A stretch of DNA of 44,237 nucleotides, from positions 1 through 44,237 of the forward strand of contig JARLFZ010000023.1 in assembly GCA_031296305.1 (NCBI GenBank), read 5' to 3'. Below, one piece after another: positions 27,000 to 35,379 of the stretch. The position numbers and the translations under genes are program-made. The notes below the pieces were generated by a model. The model saw only the letters and a list, made by a program, of their open reading frames with translations, was not told where the DNA came from and did no database searches. Within the stretch, counting starts at the first letter, position 1; each line of letters starts with the position of its first letter. This DNA comes from Occallatibacter sp. (GTDB lineage Bacteria > Acidobacteriota > Terriglobia > Terriglobales > Acidobacteriaceae).

Positions 27000-27263
27000 T
27001 CAGGCTCTGGCATCTTCCTGGGCCTGCTCCAGTTTCTTCACCCGGTAATCGAGGCTGAGCTGGCCCTTCACGCTCTCCAGTTGCGTAAGCAGGACTTCAT
27101 GTCGCAGCGAGGATCGTTCCTCTGTGGCTGATATGCGTGCGTTCAGCGCCTCGAAGCGGCTGTCCATTTTGACCTCAAGCGCCTCGATCCGCGCGGTCAG
27201 CGCACGCAATTCAGGCGCCAGAAAATCCTGAATCACCTGACGGACATCCTCCACCACGCTCAT
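27000..27263 (-). CDS. Small coiled-coil protein
   Basis: 87 residues, almost all heptad-like helix: IQDFLAPELRALTARIEALE, then VKMDSRFEALNARIS and LRHEVLLTQLESVKGQL, with no cysteine and no signal peptide. It should form a dimeric or trimeric coiled coil. It lies between the intact DinB gene and the DinB fragment. No ribosome binding site is evident. Proteins of this kind are found in Acidobacteria with unknown function. Confidence 0.65.
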   Translation of the reverse strand: MSVVEDVRQVIQDFLAPELRALTARIEALEVKMDSRFEALNARISATEERSSLRHEVLLTQLESVKGQLSLDYRVKKLEQAQEDARA

Positions 27264-27325
27264 ACGATCATTCTGGCGGCTAACCGCCGCGCTGTCAAAC
27301 TAAACGCCCAAGAAGGGCTATTTTC

Positions 27326-27388
27326 GGGAACGCCGGTGTGCGTTCCACGGTCCCACGGTTCGGTGTAGGGGACGGGATCGGTGCTCAC
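27326..27388 (-). pseudogene. Fragment duplicating the 5' end of the DinB-family gene
   Basis: From a GTG at 27388 the frame reads STDPVPYTEPWDRGTHTGVP, then loses similarity and runs out after about 20 more codons. This matches the start of the DinB protein (PYTEPWLRGTHTDVP). A 16-bp block, GGTTCGGTGTAGGGGA, is identical on the plus strand at 27357-27372 and 26921-26936. The GTG overlaps the stop of the 27385-28059 gene as GTGA. The rest of the second DinB copy is missing. Confidence 0.7.
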
Positions 27389-28059
27389 TGCCACTTGTCT
27401 CCGGAGATCCGCGCGACTCGATATACGTTTCCAGTTTTCAGATTGAAATGCCACAGGCCTTTGTCGCCGCACTCCGGAGAATCATCGTAGATGCTTGGCG
27501 GAATCGCAAAGACGGCTTCTCCCGCATTAGTGACTCGAACGAAATCCTCTATTTGGTCGCAGCCGTGGATGCGTTTCTGAATCTTGTCGCCCAAGTCGAG
27601 GTCAATGGCATGCTGGCTTGCCAGATCCACAACAACTGGCCGATGCTCTTCGGCGTCGCCCATGGCCCACCAAAAGTCAGCCGCAAAATGAGACCCATCC
27701 GGCGATAGGGCAACTAGATCGATGCCTCGGTCTTCGCCGTCTTCCATATCCAGGGCCAAAGACTTGGCCAGAGCAAACGGCTTATCATCAACCGAAACAT
27801 AGAGTTTGTATACGAGATGGCAACCGTATTCCTTGCCTGCCTTTGGTAGACGGCGGAACGCGACCTCGCCGTAGGCCTTGAATTTGTGCAATTCGTCGCT
27901 GAATTCCGCGGTCCTGACAACCGACACTTTCAATGGCATCGCTTTGCCACACTCGCCCGAGTCAATGGACAAGTGCTTTGGCGCTGCCCAGCAATACGGG
28001 ATTGCGGCAATCGCGAACGACACCACCGCGAGGTTCCTGCGAATGGCGACGAATCTCAC
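27385..28059 (-). CDS. Secreted protein of unknown function
   Basis: 224 residues from a GTG at 28059, with TAGGAAA just before. The first 25 residues (MRFVAIRRNLAVVSFAIAAIPYCWA) are a signal peptide. Four or more cysteines in the mature part (SGECGK, EYGCHL, IHGCDQ, SPECGD) could make disulfides in the periplasm. A 'LVALSPDGSHFAADFWW' piece resembles a WD/TolB-like propeller strand, but one strand is not enough to call a family. It lies 4 nt after the P-loop kinase stop, so the two are likely cotranscribed. Confidence 0.65.
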   Translation of the reverse strand: MRFVAIRRNLAVVSFAIAAIPYCWAAPKHLSIDSGECGKAMPLKVSVVRTAEFSDELHKFKAYGEVAFRRLPKAGKEYGCHLVYKLYVSVDDKPFALAKSLALDMEDGEDRGIDLVALSPDGSHFAADFWWAMGDAEEHRPVVVDLASQHAIDLDLGDKIQKRIHGCDQIEDFVRVTNAGEAVFAIPPSIYDDSPECGDKGLWHFNLKTGNVYRVARISGDKWQ

Positions 28060-28063
28060 TTTC

Positions 28064-28876
28064 CTACCCCGCGCTCTTCACCCGCACCACCGTAATCTTC
28101 TCAAACCCCTCTTCAAACACCGGCGGTTTCAGCTTCTCCGCCATGCGCCGCATTACCTCTTCGCTCACCGAGCGGTCGCGCTGGCGGTTGCGCTCCAGGC
28201 ACACTTCGAGCGGCACATCGAAGAAGACCGCCTGCACTTCGTAGCCGAAGCTCTTGGCCATCTTGATCCATTGGCGGCGCTCGTGGATGGAGAGATTGGT
28301 CGCGTCCACATAGTTCATGGGCATTTTGGCGATGAGTCGCGCGCGCAAAAGCGAGCGCAGCGTGGAGAAGACCAGCCCCTGGTAGCGCTGCTCCTCAACA
28401 TCGTCAAAGAGGATGTTGCGCAGCAGGTCGCTCGACAACGGCGTGATGCCGCGCCTCCCGAACCACGTGGTTTTGCCGGAGCCGGGCATACCGATTGCCA
28501 GCACCACAAAACCTTTTGGAGTTTGCCCCTGGGCGTTGGGCTTGGGAGACGGAATGGCCGGCATCTCAGGCTGAGTTTCCACCTCAAGCCGGCCAGAACC
28601 CGCCGGCTCATTCCATTCCGGCTTGGCGGGCGATTGGGTCCGCCCGGGCCGGTCTGACCGGTCTGACCGGTCAGTACGCTGCGGCCGCGCCGCCTGGCTT
28701 TGCCGGGGCTCCTGGGCTCGCGGCGCGTCTTGAGCTCGCGGTGCAGCCGGCGCCCGCGCCGGGATCTCGTCGGGATAGAGCGGAACTAGCGGAGCCGGCT
28801 GATTCGATGGAACTTCCGCGCCCGTCTTGCCTGTGGATTCTGAAGTATTAGGACCACGTCTGGAGCGTCTTCTCAT
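28064..28876 (-). CDS. P-loop kinase of the AAA_33 / polynucleotide kinase-like group with a disordered N-terminus
   Basis: 270 residues from the ATG at 28876 (a TTG at 28897 would add seven). Residues 1-120 are Pro/Arg/Ala/Gln-rich and surely disordered, with an [13 protein letters not shown] repeat (68-79 region). The kinase domain starts near 121: Walker [10 protein letters not shown] (129-137), [14 protein letters not shown] (147-159), [15 protein letters not shown] (189-203), [18 protein letters not shown] (218-235) as the lid. This order fits zeta-toxin/T4 PNK-like small-molecule or nucleic-acid kinases. The substrate is unknown. Divergent from gap. Confidence 0.82.
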   Translation of the reverse strand: MRRRSRRGPNTSESTGKTGAEVPSNQPAPLVPLYPDEIPARAPAAPRAQDAPRAQEPRQSQAARPQRTDRSDRSDRPGRTQSPAKPEWNEPAGSGRLEVETQPEMPAIPSPKPNAQGQTPKGFVVLAIGMPGSGKTTWFGRRGITPLSSDLLRNILFDDVEEQRYQGLVFSTLRSLLRARLIAKMPMNYVDATNLSIHERRQWIKMAKSFGYEVQAVFFDVPLEVCLERNRQRDRSVSEEVMRRMAEKLKPPVFEEGFEKITVVRVKSAG

Positions 28877-29150
28877 GTTGCTTTCAACCCTTGCCAATCA
28901 CTTTCGCTTTCACACGGAATACCATACCGGGCGCGGGCGCTGCAAATCTTGTGCACTCCGTCACATACAGTTCCATCGCGGGAACCCCATCCTAACGGTA
29001 GGGAATCGTGTGCGACGGGCAGAGCTGCTTGCACTGCTTTGCCGCCGTCCACAATGGTACGATCAAGAGTTTGGTGGAATCCACTCCAGACGCCCTGAAA
29101 ATCAAGGTTTTGAACCCGAAGGCTCACCCAAAGCGAAGGAGAAAACACAC

Positions 29151-30155
<1,005 letters not shown>

Positions 30156-30469
30156 GAAACAGTGGTTAGTGGCTAGTGTCCCGAGTCTGAAGTTCGCATC
30201 ACAATGATCTGTCATCCTGAGCGAAGTTTGCCGTGCTTTTTGCGGCAAACGTAGTCGAAGGATCTGCGGTTGTTCTTCAACGAACTTCAGACTCACCACA
30301 CTAGTGGTTAGTTTTGGAGCGACCTCTTCCGGCAGAAGTCGCTCCATCTGACCCGTTGCGATTGTTTTGCCGCAGCGTTTGCTGACCTGGACGAATTAGC
30401 TACTAACCACTAATCACTAACCACTAATCACTGATCACTGACGACTGCTTCTTCACGAAAGGCAAAACC
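30156..30469. repeat. Composite repeat block between gap and pgk
   Basis: No gene. In order: AGTGGTTAGTGGCTAGTG words; a 14-bp inverted repeat GAGTCTGAAGTTCG (30183-30196) / CGAACTTCAGACTC (30281-30294); inside it the GTCATCCTGA...GAAGGATCTG element (30210-30272) with hairpin GTTTGCCG/CGGCAAAC; a hairpin GGAGCGAC (30316-30323) / GTCGCTCC (30338-30345); and an ACTAACCACTAATCACTAAC word tract (about 30401-30446) that is the inverse of the first words. pgk starts 24 nt later. Confidence 0.9.
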
Positions 30470-31684
30470 ATGGCCAAGCTCTCGATCAAAGACATCGACC
30501 TGACCAATAAGCGGGTGTTCATCCGCGTTGACTTCAACGTTCCCCTCACCGAAGACGGACAAACCATCACCGACGACACGCGCATTGTGGCCACACTGCC
30601 CACCATCGAATACGCGTTGCGGCACCGCGCCAAGGTGATTCTGGCCTCGCACCTGGGGCGGCCCAAGGGCAAACCGAATCCGAAGTATTCGCTGCGGCCA
30701 GTAGCCATCAGGCTGCGCGAGCTGCTCGACAAGAAATTCAGCGACAGCGTCAACGTGGCCTTCTCGCCGGATTGCGTGGGCGAGATTGCCGAAGAGATGG
30801 CGCGCCAGCTCGAATCCGGCCAGGTGCTGCTGCTTGAGAACCTGCGCTTCCACGCCGAAGAGGAAGCCAACGACCCCGCCTTCTCAAAATCGCTCGCCTC
30901 GCTGGCCGAGATCTACGTCAACGATGCGTTCGGCTCGGCGCATCGCGCGCACGCATCGACCGAAGGCATTACGCACTTCCTCAAGCCCGCCGTCGCCGGA
31001 CTGCTGATGGAAAAGGAAATCACCTACCTCGGCAAGGCGCTCGAATCGCCGGAAAAGCCGTTCGTAGCCATCCTCGGCGGATCGAAGATCTCCGGCAAGA
31101 TCGATGTGATCCAGAATCTTCTCGACAAAGTCGACACGCTGGTGATCGTCGGTGGTATGGCCTACACCTTCTACCGCGCGCTGGGCGTCAAGACCGCCAA
31201 GTCGCTGGTCGAAGAGGACAAGATCGAGCTTGCTAAAGCGACTCTGGACAAATCCAAAAGTAAGGGAGTGGAACTCCTCTTGCCCGTGGACAACGTGATC
31301 GCCGACAACTTTGCCAACGACGCCAAGACCCAGGTGTGGGACAGCTCGAAAGACTTTCCAGAGGGTTGGCAGGGACTCGACATCGGCCCCGAGTCGGTGG
31401 CCGCCATCGAGCAGGTGGTTGCGACAGCGAAGACGATCGTGTGGAACGGCCCTGCGGGCGTGTTCGAGTTTCCACGCTTTGCCGTAGGCACCAACGCCAT
31501 TGCGCGCGCTGTGGCGGCCAACCGCGCAGCTACGTCGATCATCGGCGGCGGCGATTCGGTCTCGGCCATCAACCAGGCCGGCGTAGCCGACCAGATCACG
31601 CACATCTCCACCGGCGGCGGAGCCAGCCTCGAATTCCTCGAAGGCAAAAAGCTCCCCGGCGTGGAAGCGTTGACGGACAAGTAG
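30470..31684 (+). CDS. pgk: Phosphoglycerate kinase
   Basis: 404 residues, typical length. Moves phosphate from 1,3-bisphosphoglycerate to ADP. Sequence marks: FIRVDFNVPL near 17-26, HLGRPKGKPNPKYSLRPVA, LENLRFHAEEEANDP, NDAFGSAHRAHAS, ILGGSKISGKI, the nucleotide-binding WNGPAGVFEFPRFAVGT and the closing GGGDSVSA loop. All expected substrate and ADP loops are present. AAAGG lies before the ATG. Directly after gap in the glycolytic group; the C-terminal SxxxG STGGGASLEFLEGKKLPG is intact. Confidence 0.98.
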   Translation: MAKLSIKDIDLTNKRVFIRVDFNVPLTEDGQTITDDTRIVATLPTIEYALRHRAKVILASHLGRPKGKPNPKYSLRPVAIRLRELLDKKFSDSVNVAFSPDCVGEIAEEMARQLESGQVLLLENLRFHAEEEANDPAFSKSLASLAEIYVNDAFGSAHRAHASTEGITHFLKPAVAGLLMEKEITYLGKALESPEKPFVAILGGSKISGKIDVIQNLLDKVDTLVIVGGMAYTFYRALGVKTAKSLVEEDKIELAKATLDKSKSKGVELLLPVDNVIADNFANDAKTQVWDSSKDFPEGWQGLDIGPESVAAIEQVVATAKTIVWNGPAGVFEFPRFAVGTNAIARAVAANRAATSIIGGGDSVSAINQAGVADQITHISTGGGASLEFLEGKKLPGVEALTDK

Positions 31685-31743
31685 CACCTGCGGTGCGGCA
31701 GCCGCGCCTTCGGCGCAAAAACCGCGCGCAGTTCCGACCGAAT

Positions 31744-31772
31744 TCGGATCCGGCGCGTAGCGCCGGATCCGA
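31744..31772 (+). promoter_or_regulatory. 13-bp hairpin directly upstream of a small membrane-protein gene
   Basis: TCGGATCCGGCGC (31744-31756) pairs perfectly with GCGCCGGATCCGA (31760-31772), loop GTA. The right arm overlaps the start of the GAGAGGA ribosome binding site of the next gene (ATG 31785), so folding would affect its access. It may also act as the pgk terminator, although no T-run follows. Confidence 0.55.
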
Positions 31773-31784
31773 GAGGATCGCGGA

Positions 31785-32114
31785 ATGATCCTGGCAATCA
31801 TTCTTGGCGTATCGGCTCTGCTGGCTGCATGGGCTGGATACTGGTGGTCGTCCGTATTATTGGGCGCGAAAGCAAACCGCGCAAGCCGCACGGCGAGCGT
31901 CATTTCTCCTTTTCTCATCGCGGGAGTTTTCGCATGGGCTGCAGGCCCACTGGTCGACGCATACGGAATCGACCTTGAGGGCCTGATGAACTGGCATATA
32001 AGGGGATTCGCCGCGATCTTTTTCGCAGTCGCCATTGTTCTACTGATCCCCACCGTCCTCATCGCTATGCTCGCGGGACAATTGTTTGACAAGCGCGCTC
32101 CGAAGAAAACCTAG
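31785..32114 (+). CDS. Small three-helix membrane protein, unknown
   Basis: 109 residues. Three hydrophobic segments: ILAIILGVSALLAAWAGYWW (2-21), about 39-58 (VISPFLIAGVFAWAAGPLV) and FAAIFFAVAIVLLIPTVLIAML (about 75-96), with a basic C-tail (FDKRAPKKT). A clear GAGAGGA precedes the ATG. No family recognised. Located between pgk and tpiA; the spacing to pgk (100 nt) with the hairpin suggests a separate expression control. Confidence 0.65.
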   Translation: MILAIILGVSALLAAWAGYWWSSVLLGAKANRASRTASVISPFLIAGVFAWAAGPLVDAYGIDLEGLMNWHIRGFAAIFFAVAIVLLIPTVLIAMLAGQLFDKRAPKKT

Positions 32115-32200
32115 TACACAATTTCACCGCCGTCCGCCGGCTCATTTCCATTCCCTTGCCTCCGGCAGAATGACTACACTGAAGACTGAGGCGAAAAACC

Positions 32201-32821
32201 GTGGCCTATTACACGCGAGTCCTGTCGAAAGATGAGGAGTTTCCGTCCTTTGACGAGCTTGAGCAATTCGTTCGCGCCGAGCATCCCCAGTTCAAGCTGA
32301 CTCTCGAGGAAGGCGCGGAGGAAGAGTGGGAAAGCCTGCTCCTCTCCGGCAACGACGACGTTGAAGTTGCGGTGATCGAGCGCAATCCAGTCTCGGAGGG
32401 CTCCATCGGCGAGGATGACATTGCCGAATTCATCGAGGACACCCAGGATGCGAAACCGGAAGCTGGCAAAGCATGGCTCCACGAGTTTCTGGCCTCCGTG
32501 AAAACCATTTATGCCTTCCAGCACCTGCAGGGAAACGAATTCGAAGAGGGCAGCAGCGCGCTCCACGCGCTGCGCACAAAGTTGTGGGAGCGTGGAGATG
32601 CGATTCTCCAAGCCGATGGCGAAGGGTTCACGAACGAGGAGGGCTTCCACATCGTCTGGCAGTTTTCCGACTCCGTCTCGGGCCCATGGAACATGGCCGT
32701 GCAACAGGACGGTGTCTGGCGTCAATTCACGATGGACCTGGGCGATCCGGATCATCGCGCTGCGTTCCTCGAAGGCTCTGTGCCCGACGATTTAACCTCG
32801 ACGATCGGATCGGGCTCGTAG
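32201..32821 (+). CDS. Conserved-looking soluble acidic protein, unknown
   Basis: 206 residues starting with GTG at 32201, with GAGG nine bases upstream. Cytoplasmic, acidic; no membrane segment. An AYYTRVLSKDEEFPSFDELE start and a IVWQFSDSVSGPWNMAVQQ centre stand out, but I know no family that fits. It lies between the three-helix membrane protein and tpiA in the same direction and might be cotranscribed with the former. Function unknown. Confidence 0.7.
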   Translation: MAYYTRVLSKDEEFPSFDELEQFVRAEHPQFKLTLEEGAEEEWESLLLSGNDDVEVAVIERNPVSEGSIGEDDIAEFIEDTQDAKPEAGKAWLHEFLASVKTIYAFQHLQGNEFEEGSSALHALRTKLWERGDAILQADGEGFTNEEGFHIVWQFSDSVSGPWNMAVQQDGVWRQFTMDLGDPDHRAAFLEGSVPDDLTSTIGSGS

Positions 32822-32930
32822 GCCCAGAACGGCCGCGCCTTCCCAGCGTGGTCTGCTCATTAGGCATTGTGCCCGGCGTCACCCGGGCGCTGAAGCCGAT
32901 CCCCTAAAATTGAACTGAGGAACTCAGAAC

Positions 32931-33683
32931 ATGTCTCGTAAAGCACTGATTGCTGCCAATTGGAAGATGTACAAGACGCCGGCCGAAGCCAAGGCGTTTG
33001 TCGATGCTTTTTTGCCGCTGGTTGCCGGGCACACGCGCGACGAGATCGCGCTGTTCCCTTCACCGGTGCTGCTGCCAACCGTCGTTCCCGGCTGCAAGGG
33101 ATCGAATGTAGCCGTGGGCGCGCAGAACATCCACTTTGCCGAGGAGGGCGCATACACCGGCGAGACCTCCGTCGGGCAGTTAATCGCCGTAGGCGGTACG
33201 CACACGCTCATCGGTCACTCGGAGCGGCGCCAGTATTTTGCCGAGACGGACGAGATTGTGAACAAGAAGTTGCACACAGCCCTTAAACATGGAATCGTCC
33301 CAATCGTCTGCGTGGGCGAGGTGCTGGCGGAGCGCGAAGCCGGCAAGACCGCAAGCGTGCTCGAGACCCAGGTCAAGGGTGCATTTGCGGGCATCACGCC
33401 CGAGGCCGCCGCGCCCATCGTGATTGCGTACGAGCCCGTATGGGCCATCGGCACCGGCAAGACTGCGACGCCGGAGATTGCCGTCGACGCGCACAAAATC
33501 ATTCGCGCTGAAGTGGCGAAGTTGCTGGGAGCCAATGTTGCTGCGGCCATCCGCATTCTCTACGGCGGCAGCGTCAAGCCCGACAACGCGACCGCGCTCA
33601 TCGGCCAGGAAGAGATCGACGGAGCGCTGGTAGGCGGCGCCAGCCTCAAGCCGGATTCGTTCGCGGCGATTGTGAAGTATTAA
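32931..33683 (+). CDS. tpiA: Triosephosphate isomerase
   Basis: 250 residues, standard length. Interconverts DHAP and glyceraldehyde 3-phosphate. Active site Asn10-Lys12 in AANWKMYK, His96 in GHSERR, Glu168 in AYEPVWAIGTG, and ILYGGSVKPDN for the phosphate loop. GAGGA about ten bases before the ATG. Third glycolytic gene of the group. In many bacteria secG follows tpiA; here the complex I operon starts on the other strand instead. Confidence 0.98.
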   Translation: MSRKALIAANWKMYKTPAEAKAFVDAFLPLVAGHTRDEIALFPSPVLLPTVVPGCKGSNVAVGAQNIHFAEEGAYTGETSVGQLIAVGGTHTLIGHSERRQYFAETDEIVNKKLHTALKHGIVPIVCVGEVLAEREAGKTASVLETQVKGAFAGITPEAAAPIVIAYEPVWAIGTGKTATPEIAVDAHKIIRAEVAKLLGANVAAAIRILYGGSVKPDNATALIGQEEIDGALVGGASLKPDSFAAIVKY

Positions 33684-33687
33684 AGGC

Positions 33688-33705
33688 AGCGGAGTTGGCG
33701 GCGTT
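33688..33705 (+). repeat. Two units of the 9-bp AGCGGAGTT repeat after tpiA
   Basis: AGCGGAGTT (33688-33696) and GGCGGCGTT (33697-33705) begin four bases after the tpiA stop, like the tracts at 1905 and 2462. Confidence 0.75.
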
Positions 33706-33743
33706 AGCGCCCGCATCTCTCACGCGCGGCGGGAAAATGTAGC

Positions 33744-33787
33744 GCCGGTCTCCTGACCGGCTGTAGCGGGGGTCTCCAGACCCCCGC
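33744..33787. repeat. GCCGGTC / GACCGGC and GCGGGGGTCTCCAGACCCCCGC hairpins
   Basis: GCCGGTC (33744-33750) pairs with GACCGGC (33755-33761); GCGGGGGTCT (33766-33775) pairs with AGACCCCCGC (33778-33787). It lies between the convergent tpiA and nuoN stops and can work as terminator on both strands. Family copies at 10270 and 26285. Confidence 0.88.
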
Positions 33788-33798
33788 ACGCATTTGCG

Positions 33799-35379
33799 CT
33801 AAACGTAGAAACTCGCAATCCAATTCTGCAGCAGCGCCGGGAAGCAGCCGAGCGCGATAACCGCCGCGGCGATGAGCACAAGCACGGCCATCGTGACGGG
33901 ATGCGCCTTGATCGGCGACTCGTCGCTCGCGGGCATTACGTATGCGCGCTTGAGCACCTGCAAATAGTAATAGAGCGAGACGGCGCTGAAGGCGATGGCC
34001 AATATCACCAGCGCCAGAGCATCGGTAGGCAGCGAGGATAGCGGCCCGGGCCCATGAAGCGGTCCCGACCCGAGCGTGATCACCGCTGCAAACAGATTGA
34101 ATTTGGCCCAGAAGCCGACCAGCGGCGGAATTCCAGCAAGCGAGAGGAAGAGCACCAGCAGCACGGCAGCGAGCAGCGGATTGCGCTTCTGTAATCCAAG
34201 GAAGCTGTCGAGCTTGTCGGAACCGGTCGCGCGCTCCACGACGCCGACCACGCCGAACGCGCCGACGGTCGTCAACCCGTACGTGACGATGTAGTAGAGA
34301 ATCGCCTGCGCGCTCAAGTTTGACCATCCGAAGAACGCGAGCCCAAGCAGGATGTAGCCGGCATGCGCGATAGCGGAGTACGCCAGCAGGCGGCGAACGC
34401 TCGTCTGCGCCAGCGCGGCCAGGTTGCCGAAGACCATGGACGCAGCAGAGAGCACCATCAGGATCAGCGGCCACGCGGTGACCATGCCCGGCGTGTTGTG
34501 CGGCATCGGTGCGCCGGGCGAAGAAACCGTGACGGTAAGGCGACCGCCCAAGTGCAGCATCGAGGGCCACCAGAGAATTGCATGACTGATGGAAATGAGC
34601 AGCGCGAAACTGGCGACCTTCGAAACCGATGCGATGAAGGCGGCGGCTGGAGCCGGCGCGCCCTCATAAGTATCCGGTGCCCAGAAATGGAATGGAACGG
34701 CCGCAATCTTGAATCCGAGGCCCACGGCAATCATGACCAGCGCGATCAGGAGCAGCGAAGTCGCGCCGTTGGCCGACGCCATATAGGTCCAGAGCACAAC
34801 GCGCGGCAGGCTCGTTGAGCCTGACAGCCCGTAGAGATAGCTGAAGCCAAACAGCAGAAACGCAGCGGACATGCCGCCAAAGAGATAGTACTTGAGGGCG
34901 GCCTCGGCGCTCTTGCCGGATTGCTTGGCGAAGGCCGTGAGGATATAGAGGCCGAGCGAAAGCAGCTCGAGGCCTACGAAGATGACGAGTAGATCCTGTG
35001 CCGCAGAAATGAGCAGTCCGCCGGCAGTGGCCATCAGCACTACGGAAACGTATTCGCCGGGGTTGCGCGTGAATCCGGTATCGATAAAAAGCAGAAGCGT
35101 GAGCGCGGTGAGAACCAGAATGGCCACCTGCGCGACAGCTGCGGAGCCGCCCGCGGCCAGCACAACGTAGCTTCCGTTGCTAAGGCTGCCCCATCCGGCG
35201 GCGTAAACGGCCCAGATCGCCGCGGCGCAACCGGCGACACCAAGGACGGCCGCCGCCGCGACGCGGATTTGGGCCGCGGCCTTACGCAGGAAGCCGAGAT
35301 CGACGACGATCACGAGCAGCGCGGCAATTTCGAGAGCCGTTTCAGGCAGCGTGGCGCGGAAGAGGTCGACGTAGTTCAT
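33799..35379 (-). CDS. nuoN: NADH-quinone oxidoreductase subunit N
   Basis: 526 residues, about 13-14 membrane helices. One of the antiporter-like proton-pumping subunits of respiratory complex I in the inner membrane. Key lysines are in place: KIAAVPFHFWAPDTYEGAP (TM7), SKVASFALLI (TM8) and FWAKFNLF (TM12, where N carries Lys instead of Glu). VGLELLSLGLYIL holds the TM5 glutamate. The start overlaps the stop of the preceding nuoM by four bases (ATGA). It is the last gene of the operon; a hairpin repeat follows. Confidence 0.95.
   Translation of the reverse strand: MNYVDLFRATLPETALEIAALLVIVVDLGFLRKAAAQIRVAAAAVLGVAGCAAAIWAVYAAGWGSLSNGSYVVLAAGGSAAVAQVAILVLTALTLLLFIDTGFTRNPGEYVSVVLMATAGGLLISAAQDLLVIFVGLELLSLGLYILTAFAKQSGKSAEAALKYYLFGGMSAAFLLFGFSYLYGLSGSTSLPRVVLWTYMASANGATSLLLIALVMIAVGLGFKIAAVPFHFWAPDTYEGAPAPAAAFIASVSKVASFALLISISHAILWWPSMLHLGGRLTVTVSSPGAPMPHNTPGMVTAWPLILMVLSAASMVFGNLAALAQTSVRRLLAYSAIAHAGYILLGLAFFGWSNLSAQAILYYIVTYGLTTVGAFGVVGVVERATGSDKLDSFLGLQKRNPLLAAVLLVLFLSLAGIPPLVGFWAKFNLFAAVITLGSGPLHGPGPLSSLPTDALALVILAIAFSAVSLYYYLQVLKRAYVMPASDESPIKAHPVTMAVLVLIAAAVIALGCFPALLQNWIASFYV

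Noticed and set aside
28827-29150. Upstream extension of gap
   Set aside because: The extra residues do not belong to the GAPDH fold; the ATG at 29151 has AAGGAG and begins the conserved N-terminus.
30884-32092. A 402-codon frame antisense to pgk
   Set aside because: pgk is intact and full length; the antisense frame has no recognisable motif.
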